Assembly: GCA_029288485.1 (NCBI GenBank)
Contig: JARIHC010000005.1
Span: forward strand, 24,067 to 88,066
Length of the DNA: 64,000 nt
Direction: 5' to 3'
DNA from: Candidatus Saccharimonadota bacterium
Lineage (GTDB): Bacteria; Patescibacteriota; Saccharimonadia; Saccharimonadales; UBA4665
Shown: positions 41,636 through 50,832 of the stretch, in pieces
Numbering within the stretch: position 1 is the stretch's first letter
Layout of the letters: every line of letters starts with the position of its first letter
Position numbers and translations under genes: made by a program
The notes under the pieces: model-generated
Told to the model about the DNA's origin: nothing
Seen by the model: the letters and a program-made list of their open reading frames with translations, nothing else
Databases searched by the model: none

Positions 41636-42045
41636 TTCGTCGTAACCCGCACACTGGTAGAAAAGTAATTATAGGCAGCGCTGTGGCCGGAATAGCCGGT
41701 TTTTTGGCAGGCATTTTAACTGCCCCTAAAAGCGGTAAAGAAACCCGCCGCGACATAAAAAATACCGCCGATAAGGGCATAGATGAGGCTGAAAAAGATC
41801 TTAAAATGCTCCACACCGAAATCGACAAAGCTATTGAACAGGCCAAAGCTAACAAGAGCAAACTTAATAAAACAGCTCAGAAAGAACTCGGAGAACTGGT
41901 AGACAAAGCTAAAGATAGTAAGACCAAAGCCGGCGATATGCTTGATGCGGTGCGCGCTGGCGAAGCTGAAGACCGCGATCTAGACCGCGCAGTTAAATCT
42001 GCTAGCCGCTCGCTGACACACCTCAAGAAGTACCTAAAGAAATGA
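41632..42045 (+). CDS. YtxH-domain protein
   Basis: 137 residues. A Gly-rich membrane helix (about residues 12-29) ends in GILTAPKSGKETRRDI, the hallmark of YtxH. The rest is a long Lys/Glu/Asp coiled-coil helix. The function of YtxH is not well known; it is linked to envelope stress in some Firmicutes. Translationally coupled to the small membrane protein upstream. Confidence 0.78.
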   Translation: MIRRNPHTGRKVIIGSAVAGIAGFLAGILTAPKSGKETRRDIKNTADKGIDEAEKDLKMLHTEIDKAIEQAKANKSKLNKTAQKELGELVDKAKDSKTKAGDMLDAVRAGEAEDRDLDRAVKSASRSLTHLKKYLKK

Positions 42046-42050
42046 CGCAC

Positions 42051-42071
42051 ACCACTCAAGAGTGGTATAAT
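42051..42071 (+). promoter_or_regulatory. dnaE promoter with a perfect palindrome against the -10
   Basis: ACCACTCAAGAGTGGT (42051-42066) is a 6-bp inverted repeat around CAAG, and its last T is the first base of the extended -10 TGGTATAAT. It lies where a repressor could block RNA polymerase. The leader to the dnaE TTG is about 25 nt and includes GAGGG. Confidence 0.5.
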
Positions 42072-42103
42072 TTCATAAGAATTTAATACTTCTTGAGGGT
42101 ATT

Positions 42104-45100
42104 TTGGCGACGAAAAAAGCTGCTAAAAAACAAACTTTGAAATCGGCGGATTATGTCCACCTGCACAATCACACCCAGTACAGTCTGCTAGATGGACTAA
42201 CTAAGGTGCCCGAACTGGTTGAATATATAAAACGCCAGGGTATGGAAGCTGTGGCTGTTACCGACCACGGTACTCTAAGTGGCACTATAGAGTTTTATAA
42301 AGCCGCAAAATCAGCTGGCATTAAGCCTATAATTGGCATGGAAGCTTATGTGGCAGCTCGCGGCCATACAGACCGCGATCCAGGCAAAGACAAAAATAAT
42401 TACCACCTGATTCTCTTAGCTATGAACGCTACGGGCTATCGCAATTTAATGAAGCTTAGCACAATTGCTAATTTAGAAGGCTTTTATTACAAGCCGCGCA
42501 TAGACCGCGAGCTGCTCGCTGAGCTTAATGAAGGTTTAATTTGTTTGAGCGGCTGCGCCAGCAGCGAAGTCGGTGATCAGCTTAGGCAAGGGCAGTACGA
42601 CATGGCCAAAGAAACAGCGCAGTGGTACAAGAAAGTATTTGGCGATCGCTACTATATAGAACTGCAAGACCATGGTCATCCTGAGCACTCCAGTATGTGG
42701 GATGTCCAAAATGCCATCAACAAAGACTTGCTTAAATTAGGAAAAGAACTAGACATCCCGTGCGCAGTGACCTGCGACGCCCATTATCTAAAACATCAAG
42801 ATCAAGAGGCTCACGAAATTTTGCTATGCGTTCAAACTGGTTCGTTCTTAAGCGACGAAAAACGTATGAGCCTCAAAGATATCGAACTTCATGTCACTGA
42901 CCCTAAAGAAGTTATTGCACGGTGGGGCAAAGAGTACCCGGAAGCAGTTACTAACACAAAAGCCATAGCTGACAGATGCGACATAGAAATTGAGCTAGAT
43001 AAAATATTAATTCCTAAGTTTCCTGTACCTAGCGGCCAAACCGAGAAGTCATATCTGGAGGAGCAGGTTTACCAGGGCCTTGCTTGGCGCTACGGAAAAC
43101 TAAAAAACGAAGCTATAACTGAGCCTAAGGCTGCCAAACTTAGTATTGCTGAAGCCAAGAAGACGCTACCTAAAAGTGTGCTTGATAGAGCCGAGTATGA
43201 ACTGAGCGTTATAGAGGAGATGAATTTCAATGGATATTTCTTAATAATTGCCGATTTCATTAAGTGGGGTAAAGATAAAGGTATAGTGTTTGGCCCGGGA
43301 CGCGGCAGCGCAGCCGGTTCAATTATCTCCTACGCATTAAAGATTACAGAACTTGACCCGCTGGAATACGACCTACTTTTTGAGCGCTTTTTGAATCCTG
43401 ACCGTATTAGCATGCCCGATATCGACATCGACATTCAAGACAGCCGCCGAGAAGAAGTTATTCAATATTGTGTCGACAAGTACGGCAAAGACAGAGTGGC
43501 TAATATCGTCACTTTTGGCCGTATGGCGGCGCGAAACGCCGTCCGCGATGTATCGCGAGTATTGCAAGTGCCTTATGCCGAAGCCGATCGCTTGGCTAAA
43601 ATGATTCCGCCGCCCGTGCAAGGCCGCCATATACCGTTGGCCACATCTATAAAACAAAACCGCGAACTCAAGGCCGAATACCAATCAAATCAGACCGCAA
43701 AACAGGTTTTTGACCTAGCTATTCAGCTGGAAGGGACTATTCGCTCCCACGGCGTGCATGCCGCCGGCGTAGTTATAACACCGGAAGATGTCGTGCACTA
43801 CACACCACTAGAAATGGCTCAAAAAGGCGTGGTGGCTACACAGTATTCTATGGGTCCCGTAGAAGAGCTGGGACTGTTAAAAGTCGACTTTTTAGGCTTG
43901 TCAAACCTGACAATTATTAAAAATACACTGCGAATTATTAAGCGTGTTTACGGTCAATCTGTAGGCATCAATACAATTCCTCTAGACGATAAAAAAACTT
44001 TCGAATTGCTGGCCCGCGGCGATACAACAGGCGTCTTCCAGTTTGAATCTGCCGGCATGAAACGGTATTTGAAAGATCTTAGGCCGACCGTATTTGAAGA
44101 TATTGTGGCTATGGGTGCTCTGTATCGGCCTGGACCAATGCAATTCATCGACGATTTCATTGCCCGAAAAAATGGCCGTAAGGAAACAAAGTATCTGCAC
44201 CCCAAGATGAAAACAGCGCTTGAAACTACATATGGCGTATTAGTTTATCAAGAGCAAGTTATGCAGATCAGCAAAGATTTGGCTGGATTTACCGGCGGGC
44301 AGGCTGACACGCTTAGAAAAGGTATTGCTAAAAAAATTCCGACTGTCTTGGCAAAGATGAAGATTAAATTTATTGATGGTGCTGTAAAAAACTCTGGCGC
44401 TGACCGGGGGCAAATGGAACAATTTTGGAAACAGCTGGAAGACTTTGCAGCCTACTGCTTCAATAAATCACACGCTGCGTGTTACGGATTGATATCATAT
44501 CAGACCGCCTACTTAAAAGCGCATTACCCTGATGCTTTCATGGCGGCGCTTATGACTAGTGATTACGACAATACGGATCGGTTAGCAATTGAAATAACGG
44601 AGTGTCAGTACATGGGTATCACTGTGTTGCCGCCAGATGTTAACGAATCGTTTGTCGAGTTTGCAGTAGTGCCAGACAAAAAACAAATTCGTTTTGGGCT
44701 GGCAGCAATTAAAAATGTTGGCACAGGAGCTGTCGAAGAAATATTACGCGCCCGAGATAAAAAGCCTTTTAAACATTTAGAAGATTTCTTAAAACGCGTT
44801 GATAACAGCATAGTTAACCGAAAAACTATGGAGAGTTTAATGAAAGCTGGCGCTTTTGACAGATTTGGCGATCGCGGCACTTTGCTTCACAACTTAGAAG
44901 CAATAATGGCCTTTACAAGTCGCTGGCAAAAGCAAGCTAACAGCGGGCAGACCGATCTATTTGGCTCGCTTGGAAGCGCTGCAGACCACCAGCCTCAACT
45001 CGAGCTGCAGCAGCCGCCAACAGAGCTAGAAAACCGCCAGCAGCTTCAGTGGGAGCGTGAATTGCTGGGATTATATCTCAGCCAACATCCGCTTGAAGAC

Positions 45101-45721
45101 TATAAAACTATTCTTAGTGAGCAAGCTGTGCCGCTTAATAGTTTGCAGGCTGGGCATGAAGGAAAAATTGTCACCATTGGCGGTATAGTCGCAAGCGTAA
45201 GAGATATTACTACCAAAAATGGACGGCACATGGCCTTTATACGAATTGAAGATCATACGGGTGCTATAGAGGTTATTTTATTCCCTGGCAGCTATGAGCA
45301 ATTTGCTTCTACTTTGCAGCAAGACAAAGTCGTGCTAATTAAAGGCAAGGTTAACAGCCGCGACAAAGATGGACGGCTATCCGGTGAAATTAAGCTTAAT
45401 ATCGAGAATGCTAAAGAGATAACCGTAGAAGAAGCAGCCTCCTATCAGGCAACTGGCCGTACTAAGGAAATAGAAAAACCAGTCGCCACTAGCAATACTG
45501 AACGCGTCTATATACGCCTTGCCAACAGCCAGGATGAAGATAAGTTAATGTCTCTCAAAAAGACTATTGATTCCCACAAAGGTAACACTGAAGTCGTATT
45601 AGTGCTTGGCGCTGACGCGTCAAAACAAGCCATTAAGCTGCCTGGAGGCATAGACCCCGGCAGCAAAGGGTTAGACCAACTGAAAGATCTCGTCGGCACA
45701 GAGAACCTTGTCATTCGTTAA
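42104..45721 (+). CDS. dnaE: DNA polymerase III alpha subunit
   Basis: 1205 residues. The PHP domain opens with HLHNHTQYSLLDGL and VTDHGTLSG. The polymerase core has GPGRGSAAGS and the catalytic aspartates in MPDIDIDIQD; YQEQVMQISKDLAGF and a helix-hairpin-helix region follow; the C-terminal OB fold reads VTIGGIVASVRDI. It is the replicative polymerase. It starts at TTG 42104 because GAGGG lies about 8 nt upstream and the Lys/Ala-rich start precedes the domain. Its stop overlaps the convergent gene by 4 nt (TTAA). Confidence 0.97.
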   Translation: MATKKAAKKQTLKSADYVHLHNHTQYSLLDGLTKVPELVEYIKRQGMEAVAVTDHGTLSGTIEFYKAAKSAGIKPIIGMEAYVAARGHTDRDPGKDKNNYHLILLAMNATGYRNLMKLSTIANLEGFYYKPRIDRELLAELNEGLICLSGCASSEVGDQLRQGQYDMAKETAQWYKKVFGDRYYIELQDHGHPEHSSMWDVQNAINKDLLKLGKELDIPCAVTCDAHYLKHQDQEAHEILLCVQTGSFLSDEKRMSLKDIELHVTDPKEVIARWGKEYPEAVTNTKAIADRCDIEIELDKILIPKFPVPSGQTEKSYLEEQVYQGLAWRYGKLKNEAITEPKAAKLSIAEAKKTLPKSVLDRAEYELSVIEEMNFNGYFLIIADFIKWGKDKGIVFGPGRGSAAGSIISYALKITELDPLEYDLLFERFLNPDRISMPDIDIDIQDSRREEVIQYCVDKYGKDRVANIVTFGRMAARNAVRDVSRVLQVPYAEADRLAKMIPPPVQGRHIPLATSIKQNRELKAEYQSNQTAKQVFDLAIQLEGTIRSHGVHAAGVVITPEDVVHYTPLEMAQKGVVATQYSMGPVEELGLLKVDFLGLSNLTIIKNTLRIIKRVYGQSVGINTIPLDDKKTFELLARGDTTGVFQFESAGMKRYLKDLRPTVFEDIVAMGALYRPGPMQFIDDFIARKNGRKETKYLHPKMKTALETTYGVLVYQEQVMQISKDLAGFTGGQADTLRKGIAKKIPTVLAKMKIKFIDGAVKNSGADRGQMEQFWKQLEDFAAYCFNKSHAACYGLISYQTAYLKAHYPDAFMAALMTSDYDNTDRLAIEITECQYMGITVLPPDVNESFVEFAVVPDKKQIRFGLAAIKNVGTGAVEEILRARDKKPFKHLEDFLKRVDNSIVNRKTMESLMKAGAFDRFGDRGTLLHNLEAIMAFTSRWQKQANSGQTDLFGSLGSAADHQPQLELQQPPTELENRQQLQWERELLGLYLSQHPLEDYKTILSEQAVPLNSLQAGHEGKIVTIGGIVASVRDITTKNGRHMAFIRIEDHTGAIEVILFPGSYEQFASTLQQDKVVLIKGKVNSRDKDGRLSGEIKLNIENAKEITVEEAASYQATGRTKEIEKPVATSNTERVYIRLANSQDEDKLMSLKKTIDSHKGNTEVVLVLGADASKQAIKLPGGIDPGSKGLDQLKDLVGTENLVIR

Positions 45722-46605
45722 CGTATAGTGCCGCCAGCCTGCAAAAAGATAATAGCCATTGTGCCGACAAATACTATCGCTATGTCGAGTAGGGAATGGT
45801 GTGTTACAAATCGCTCACTCTCCAAAACCAGGCGCTTTAAGAGCAGCCCATGGCGAATAATAAATAATGCAATTGCTGCGCCTGCAAGCGCCGAAACAGC
45901 TACTGTACTCCACATTGCTTGCCCGCCTGTAAGTAACTGGATACGCGATACCGGCTTGGCGGACGCAGAAAGATCTGCAGCTCGCATACTTGCGGTATCG
46001 CCGGAAACAGCTGTTGCTCCGTAAGGCTGGCCGTATTCGGCAACCACTATGGTTGCTGGTCCATTGCCTTGGTAATTAGAAGATTGAGCTATACCAAAAC
46101 CTACGTCTTTATAATTAGCGTTTAAAATGTTTGCACGGTGCGATGAACTGTTCATCCAGCCAGCTACTGTAGCGCTAGCATCGTTAAAACCATAAGCCAA
46201 ATTTTCGCCAGCTGTTTGATAGTGATAACCGGAGGTAGTAATAAATGACCAAGGAGTGCGGCCGTCTGGAGAATTGTGAGACCAATAATTCTTAGCGGCC
46301 ATATCATTGGCTTTAGCTTGCGCGGCATCACTTAGCTGAGAGTTGAGTGTTAAGTCAGTTTCGTGACCGTCGGCTCGTTGAGTGTTCGTGCTGTTAAGTA
46401 ACGCTATATTGCTGAAATTGCTGCTTGCACCTAAAACTGTCTGATGCGACCAAAGGCTATTAACTATCATTCCTCCGGCCACTATCAAAAGCATGGGAAT
46501 GTAAGGCCAGTAAGTTTTTAAGTAATGATCGCTATGGCGGTGGTGTTCGCCGCTGCGTTTTTTGTGATGATTGGTGGTAGGTCTATTTTTCGTTACTAGG
46601 GTCAT
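45718..46605 (-). CDS. CAP/SCP-domain membrane protein
   Basis: 295 residues. A very His/Lys-rich cytosolic start (HHKKRSGEHHRHSDHY) leads to a membrane helix at about residues 35-53. The outer CAP domain shows ALLNSTNTQRA, KNYWSHNSPDGRTP, AGENLAYGF, WMNSSSHRANIL and VVAEYGQPY. Two hydrophobic helices follow at the C-terminus. CAP proteins of bacteria are surface proteins of unclear function, sometimes linked to the cell wall or adhesion. Confidence 0.87.
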   Translation of the reverse strand: MTLVTKNRPTTNHHKKRSGEHHRHSDHYLKTYWPYIPMLLIVAGGMIVNSLWSHQTVLGASSNFSNIALLNSTNTQRADGHETDLTLNSQLSDAAQAKANDMAAKNYWSHNSPDGRTPWSFITTSGYHYQTAGENLAYGFNDASATVAGWMNSSSHRANILNANYKDVGFGIAQSSNYQGNGPATIVVAEYGQPYGATAVSGDTASMRAADLSASAKPVSRIQLLTGGQAMWSTVAVSALAGAAIALFIIRHGLLLKRLVLESERFVTHHSLLDIAIVFVGTMAIIFLQAGGTIR

Positions 46606-46667
46606 TTTGATTTTTAGGCTACCCTAGTAGTTTACCACAAAAACTTTGCTAGAGTTGTCAAATGCTA

Positions 46668-47048
46668 TTATTCGTGCGAATACTGTTCAACCAATGAGTA
46701 AGTCATTGCAACGACTTGGTCGTGATGATCTTTAATTGCTTCCAAGGGCGATAAATGCGGCGGTTCAGCACTTCGGCTGGTTAACCACTGGACCGCTTCA
46801 CCTGGCTCCATACCAGCTTGCGTCAATAAAGTATGCATTGCAAAGCGAACGTCATCGATGCGCTGGAAATGGTTAGAGCGCGGCTGAATACCGTTTAGCC
46901 AATTGCGAACGGAAGTGCCGCTTACGCCGAGACTGTCGGCTAACACTAGGGTTGGTATCCCGGCTTGTATAATCGCGCCTAGTCTATCTTCTGTAGTAGA
47001 CGTAGGTTTTAGGCGTTCAATTAAGTCATTAGTCTCTGCGCTGCTCAT
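46668..47048 (-). CDS. HTH protein resembling Xre/MbcA/ParS antitoxins (orphan)
   Basis: 126 residues. An HTH-like segment VLADSLGVSGTSVRNWLNG spans about residues 35-53. The C-terminal half, with AVQWLTSRSAEPPHLSPLEAI and a final helix, resembles the toxin-binding domain of MbcA/ParS antitoxins (DUF2384), where WL and PLE/PL positions are conserved. No RES-type toxin gene is adjacent. The assignment is by eye and tentative; a plain transcription regulator is equally possible. Confidence 0.55.
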   Translation of the reverse strand: MSSAETNDLIERLKPTSTTEDRLGAIIQAGIPTLVLADSLGVSGTSVRNWLNGIQPRSNHFQRIDDVRFAMHTLLTQAGMEPGEAVQWLTSRSAEPPHLSPLEAIKDHHDQVVAMTYSLVEQYSHE

Positions 47049-47067
47049 CTCTACTTAATATTAGGGC

Positions 47068-47565
47068 TTAACCTTTATTTTGACAATGATACAAAGCTAT
47101 GGCGGCCGCAATGCTGACGTTGAACGACTCTTTTTGGCCAGACATAGGGATCTCCAAAATTAAGTCGCAAAGCTGCAAAACCTCCGGTTCAATGCCTTCT
47201 ACCTCTCGGCCAACGATGATAGCAATTTTTTCTGGCGGATTATAATCGGCCAATTTAACTGACTTGGGAGTTTGCTCCAAAGCGGCTATATTAATGCCGC
47301 GTGCCCGCAAACTATTAATAGCAGTCTCAACGCTTTCGCTGTGCTGCCAACTTACTGTCTTTTCGGCTCCGAGTGCTGTTTTAGCGATTTGCTTATCAGT
47401 TCGGGTAGCCAAATGTGGCAGTCGCTTGTCATTTTTCTGCTTTGGATATGGTGTGTAGCCTGTTAAATAAACTTGGTCGACCCCTAATCCGTCTGCAGTT
47501 CTAAGTAGTGAGCCGACATTATGTGCGCTCCGCACATTATGGGCAATTAAGATAATCTGATTCAT
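47068..47565 (-). CDS. SpoU/TrmH-family RNA 2'-O-methyltransferase
   Basis: 165 residues of SPOUT fold. Motif 1 is HNVRSAHNVGSLLRTADG, motif 2 IIVGREVEGI and motif 3 IPMSGQKESFNVSIAAAIA. It methylates a ribose in tRNA or rRNA and works as a knotted dimer. A minus-strand TATAGT ends 7 nt before its ATG. It lies 19 nt upstream of the HTH gene on the same strand. Confidence 0.93.
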   Translation of the reverse strand: MNQIILIAHNVRSAHNVGSLLRTADGLGVDQVYLTGYTPYPKQKNDKRLPHLATRTDKQIAKTALGAEKTVSWQHSESVETAINSLRARGINIAALEQTPKSVKLADYNPPEKIAIIVGREVEGIEPEVLQLCDLILEIPMSGQKESFNVSIAAAIALYHCQNKG

Positions 47566-47600
47566 AACATTAACTATAACTAATAACTTCGCTTATGCTT

Positions 47601-47606
47601 TATACT
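47601..47606 (+). promoter_or_regulatory. -10 element of the pilB-like gene
   Basis: TATACT ends 8 nt before the ATG at 47615, with no Shine-Dalgarno sequence between. Confidence 0.5.
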
Positions 47607-47614
47607 ATTACTAT

Positions 47615-49219
47615 ATGTCCGATGACGCCCGTCTAGATGAAGAGCAGGCTACTCAGCGCCGCGCCCGCGTGCTGGGTATGGAATATTTTGACACCTCGCA
47701 TGGCGATAAGCCGCTATACCGTGATTGGCTGACTGTTCCTGAGCTTTACCAGTACAAAGTTATTCCGGTGCAGTCCGATAGAAGCAATATTCTTTTCGGC
47801 GTTACCACCACAACTTCGCAGCAAACTATGAAAGAATTACAGCAACGCTTTGCTGATCAGCGCGTAAGTTTCGCTATAATTTCCGATACAGGTTACCGCG
47901 ATTATATGCGGTTATATGATCCGCCTAAAAAAGTGGAATATCATGACATTGAACTTAACCAAGCCGGCAGCACAGAGCTAATAGACCAGATTTCCAGTAT
48001 TTTGGAGCAAGTTCGCGCCGACGATATGCTAGCCTACTTGGTGGCTCAGGCGCACCGTCTGAACGCCTCGGACATTCATATAGAAACCCAGCGTGATTTT
48101 GTTCGTATTCGTTTTCGAATAGACGGCGTACTCCACGCGATTGCGCGTTTACAGCCTGACAAGTATCGAATTTTAATTTCGGCTATAGCTAGTGCTGGCA
48201 ATGTGTCTACTTCAACCGACGAAGCCCAGCAAGGACACATTGCCCAACGTGTCAAAATGGCCGATGGTACTGATGTGGACGTTAACGTACGCCTAGAAAC
48301 AGTCCCCACCATTAATGGCATGGATGTAGTAATGCGCCTGTTTAACATGGACCAGTCAATGTACACGCTTGATAAGCTTGGGCTCAGCGAACAAGAGCGA
48401 AAAGTTGTGGACGATATTATCGCTAAACCGAGCGGGTTAGTTATGATAGTGGGTCCGACTGGTTCCGGCAAAACTACCACGCTATATTCTATGCTCAATT
48501 CGCTCAATAGTGAAGAGCGCAAAATTATTACTATAGAAGACCCAGTGGAGTACCAGTTTCCAGGTATTACTCAAATATCGGTGCGTTCCACTGAGGGTGG
48601 TAACGACGAAACTTTTGCCGACAAGCTGCGGGCGGTGCTTCGGCTAGACCCCGATATTGTTATGGTCGGTGAGATCCGTGATATGGATACGGCTCGCACC
48701 GCGCTTCAAGCGGCACTGACCGGGCATCTGGTCTTGTGTACGTTCCATGCCAGTTCGGCTGCCGCTGCGTTGACCCGATTAGCTGATATCATTGGCCAGA
48801 ATCCGTTATTTATCTCAGCTATCCGTCTAGTGATGGCCCAGCGTTTAGTTCGTCACCTGGACGATAACACAAAGCAGGGTTATAGCCCTTCTGAAGGCGA
48901 ATGGAAGCAGATCAACGACGTACTAGCTACCTTGCCGGAAAGTACTGCCAAACCGAATTTAGAAGGTTTACAGCTGTACAAGCCTGGAAAATCAGAAGCA
49001 AATCCGTATGGCTATCAAGGCCAAATAGCTGTCCGCGAACAGTTTATGATGAGCGAACCACTGCGCCAGCTGCTGGAAGATCCCAAATTAAAGGTCACCA
49101 CACACTCCATAGAGGATGCTGCTCGCCGTTCGGGCATGCTTACCATGCTGCAAGACGGCATGCTTAAAGTTATTGGCGGCCAAAGTACCCTAGAAGAACT
49201 TTACCGCGTTGTCGGTTAA
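47615..49219 (+). CDS. pilB: PilB/GspE-type secretion ATPase
   Basis: 534 residues. An N-terminal GspE-like domain precedes the ATPase: Walker A VGPTGSGKTTT at about residues 278-288, the Asp box ITIEDPVEYQ, Walker B DPDIVMVGEIRD and the His box LVLCTFHASSA. It powers assembly of type IV pili, which CPR bacteria use for contact with hosts or DNA uptake. The tetracysteine zinc site of most PilB/GspE proteins is absent: the region after the His box has no CxxC. No other pil gene is in the window. Confidence 0.92.
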   Translation: MSDDARLDEEQATQRRARVLGMEYFDTSHGDKPLYRDWLTVPELYQYKVIPVQSDRSNILFGVTTTTSQQTMKELQQRFADQRVSFAIISDTGYRDYMRLYDPPKKVEYHDIELNQAGSTELIDQISSILEQVRADDMLAYLVAQAHRLNASDIHIETQRDFVRIRFRIDGVLHAIARLQPDKYRILISAIASAGNVSTSTDEAQQGHIAQRVKMADGTDVDVNVRLETVPTINGMDVVMRLFNMDQSMYTLDKLGLSEQERKVVDDIIAKPSGLVMIVGPTGSGKTTTLYSMLNSLNSEERKIITIEDPVEYQFPGITQISVRSTEGGNDETFADKLRAVLRLDPDIVMVGEIRDMDTARTALQAALTGHLVLCTFHASSAAAALTRLADIIGQNPLFISAIRLVMAQRLVRHLDDNTKQGYSPSEGEWKQINDVLATLPESTAKPNLEGLQLYKPGKSEANPYGYQGQIAVREQFMMSEPLRQLLEDPKLKVTTHSIEDAARRSGMLTMLQDGMLKVIGGQSTLEELYRVVG

Positions 49220-49220
49220 C

Positions 49221-49589
49221 TTATCTTGTAGCAGCGGCTTCGTCTTCCGCTTCCTCAGCCATGATTCGATCAACTGTTTCGTCAATCTGATCGGAAGACG
49301 GTCGTATTGAATCATTGCGCGCTACACTCGGGATAATCTCTGTCTGAAACCTGCTAGAAGCAAGTAACTCTGTTGGAATCTCTATACCAACAGCTACGAG
49401 GCTGTCTAGCATGACGCGGGCACCCATTCTGGCGTGACGTCTAGCGTCGACCCTTTCGGTTTCGTTTTGTTGGTCGACTCTTCCAAGCCTTATTGCTTGC
49501 CCTAATACTGAAGTTGCAGTCGTGCGTGACACATCCTCTATTACTCGCAACCGATCTAGGGATTCGTGGTTTCCAGTCTCGCCAGCCAT
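49221..49589 (-). CDS. hypothetical protein, 122 residues
   Basis: I do not recognise it. It is a helical, Arg/Glu/Ala-rich soluble protein with the segment RRHARMGARVMLDSLVAVGIEIPTELL in its centre (about residues 50-76) and an acidic Ala-rich tail. It is isolated between pilB and malic enzyme; coding support is length and lack of another gene. Confidence 0.5.
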   Translation of the reverse strand: MAGETGNHESLDRLRVIEDVSRTTATSVLGQAIRLGRVDQQNETERVDARRHARMGARVMLDSLVAVGIEIPTELLASSRFQTEIIPSVARNDSIRPSSDQIDETVDRIMAEEAEDEAAATR

Positions 49590-49640
49590 AAAGTAACGCG
49601 CCTTTCTAAATAGTTAAACCTAATCAAATCTACTGTAATA

Positions 49641-50786
49641 CTATTCAATAACTTTGGCAATTGACGGCACTAAACGCTCGTCGTCTAGACCAGGAATAAT
49701 TTTATCTACTGACGGGTCAGTGACTAGACTTGCAATAGCCTCAGCGGCGGCAATCTTATGCTCGTCGGTAATTTGGCGGATATTGTGATCCAGGGCGCCA
49801 CGGAAAATACCAGGGAAGGCTAAAGCATTATTGACTTGATTAGGGAAGTCACTGCGGCCAGTAGCAATAATTGCAGCGCCGGCGGCTTTGGCTTCGTCGG
49901 GCATAATTTCTGGTATTGGATTGGCCATGGCAAAAATTATCGGGTCTTTATCCATGGACCGCACCATATCAACTGTCAACAGCTTGGGACGGGAGACGCC
50001 GATAAAAATATCGGCTCCTTTTATAATGTCGTCTAACGAGCCTTCGACGCCTGATAGGTTAGTGTAGCGGAGGAGCTGCCTCTTCTCGTTATTCAAATCT
50101 TTTCGGTCAGGACTAATTATGCCTTTGCTATCCACTACAAACATACGCGGTTTAGCGTATTTATGAAGTAGCTTGGCGGTCGCAGCACCCGCTGCGCCAG
50201 CGCCACTTATAACAATTTTACAATCATTAAGCTGTTTGCCAACTAGCTTAGCGGCATTAATCAAGCCTGCTAACACAACTATCGCCGTACCGTGTTGATC
50301 ATCATGCATTACGGGTATTGATAGTTCTTGCGCGAGGCGGTCTTCGACTTCAAAACAGATGGGCGCGGCTATATCTTCTAAGTTAATACCGCCAAAACTA
50401 GGGGCTATAGCTTTTACTGCGGCCACAATTTCGTCAGCCGAATGGACATTCAGTACAATTGGCACGGCGTCAATATTAGCGAAGTGCTTGAAAAGCATGC
50501 ATTTGCCCTCCATGACAGGCAAGCTAGCCTGCGGGCCGATGTTACCTAGACCCAATACCGCCGAACCGTCACTGATCACCGCTACACTGTTTCCTAACCA
50601 GGTGTAGTCGCGGGCTTCTTCAGGGTGTTTGGCTATGCGGTCGGACACTGCCGCCACCCCGGGAGTGTAGTAAATGCTGAGCTTATCGCGGCTATCCGGA
50701 ATATCTTTTAACTCGACAGCAACCTTACCGCGAAGCTCTTTGTGCTTCTTAATGGCTTCTTCTTTAAAATCAGTCACGGGTTTCAT
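49641..50786 (-). CDS. NAD(P)-dependent malic enzyme
   Basis: 381 residues, the short bacterial form. YYTPGVAAVS holds the catalytic Tyr, VISDGSAVLGLGNIGPQASLP and the metal site DDQHGTAIV are intact, and the Rossmann motif is VISGAGAAGAA. It converts malate to pyruvate, CO2 and NAD(P)H. ATG 50786 is chosen: a longer in-frame start at 50942 would add 52 residues lying inside the divergent rplS gene. It has no phosphotransacetylase tail. Confidence 0.94.
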   Translation of the reverse strand: MKPVTDFKEEAIKKHKELRGKVAVELKDIPDSRDKLSIYYTPGVAAVSDRIAKHPEEARDYTWLGNSVAVISDGSAVLGLGNIGPQASLPVMEGKCMLFKHFANIDAVPIVLNVHSADEIVAAVKAIAPSFGGINLEDIAAPICFEVEDRLAQELSIPVMHDDQHGTAIVVLAGLINAAKLVGKQLNDCKIVISGAGAAGAATAKLLHKYAKPRMFVVDSKGIISPDRKDLNNEKRQLLRYTNLSGVEGSLDDIIKGADIFIGVSRPKLLTVDMVRSMDKDPIIFAMANPIPEIMPDEAKAAGAAIIATGRSDFPNQVNNALAFPGIFRGALDHNIRQITDEHKIAAAEAIASLVTDPSVDKIIPGLDDERLVPSIAKVIE

Positions 50787-50794
50787 TGTAACAC

Positions 50795-50823
50795 TTGCGT
50801 ATAAGAAGTAAATCGTGTACAAT
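50795..50823 (+). promoter_or_regulatory. promoter of rplS
   Basis: TTGCGT (50795-50800) and TACAAT (50818-50823) are 17 bp apart. The -10 ends 9 nt before ATG 50833. Confidence 0.55.
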
Positions 50824-50832
50824 CTACCGGAT

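Noticed and set aside
48076..48522. Antisense open frame of 148 codons inside the pilB-like gene
   Set aside because: Entirely within a well-conserved ATPase core, with no promoter or ribosome site; a frame shadow.
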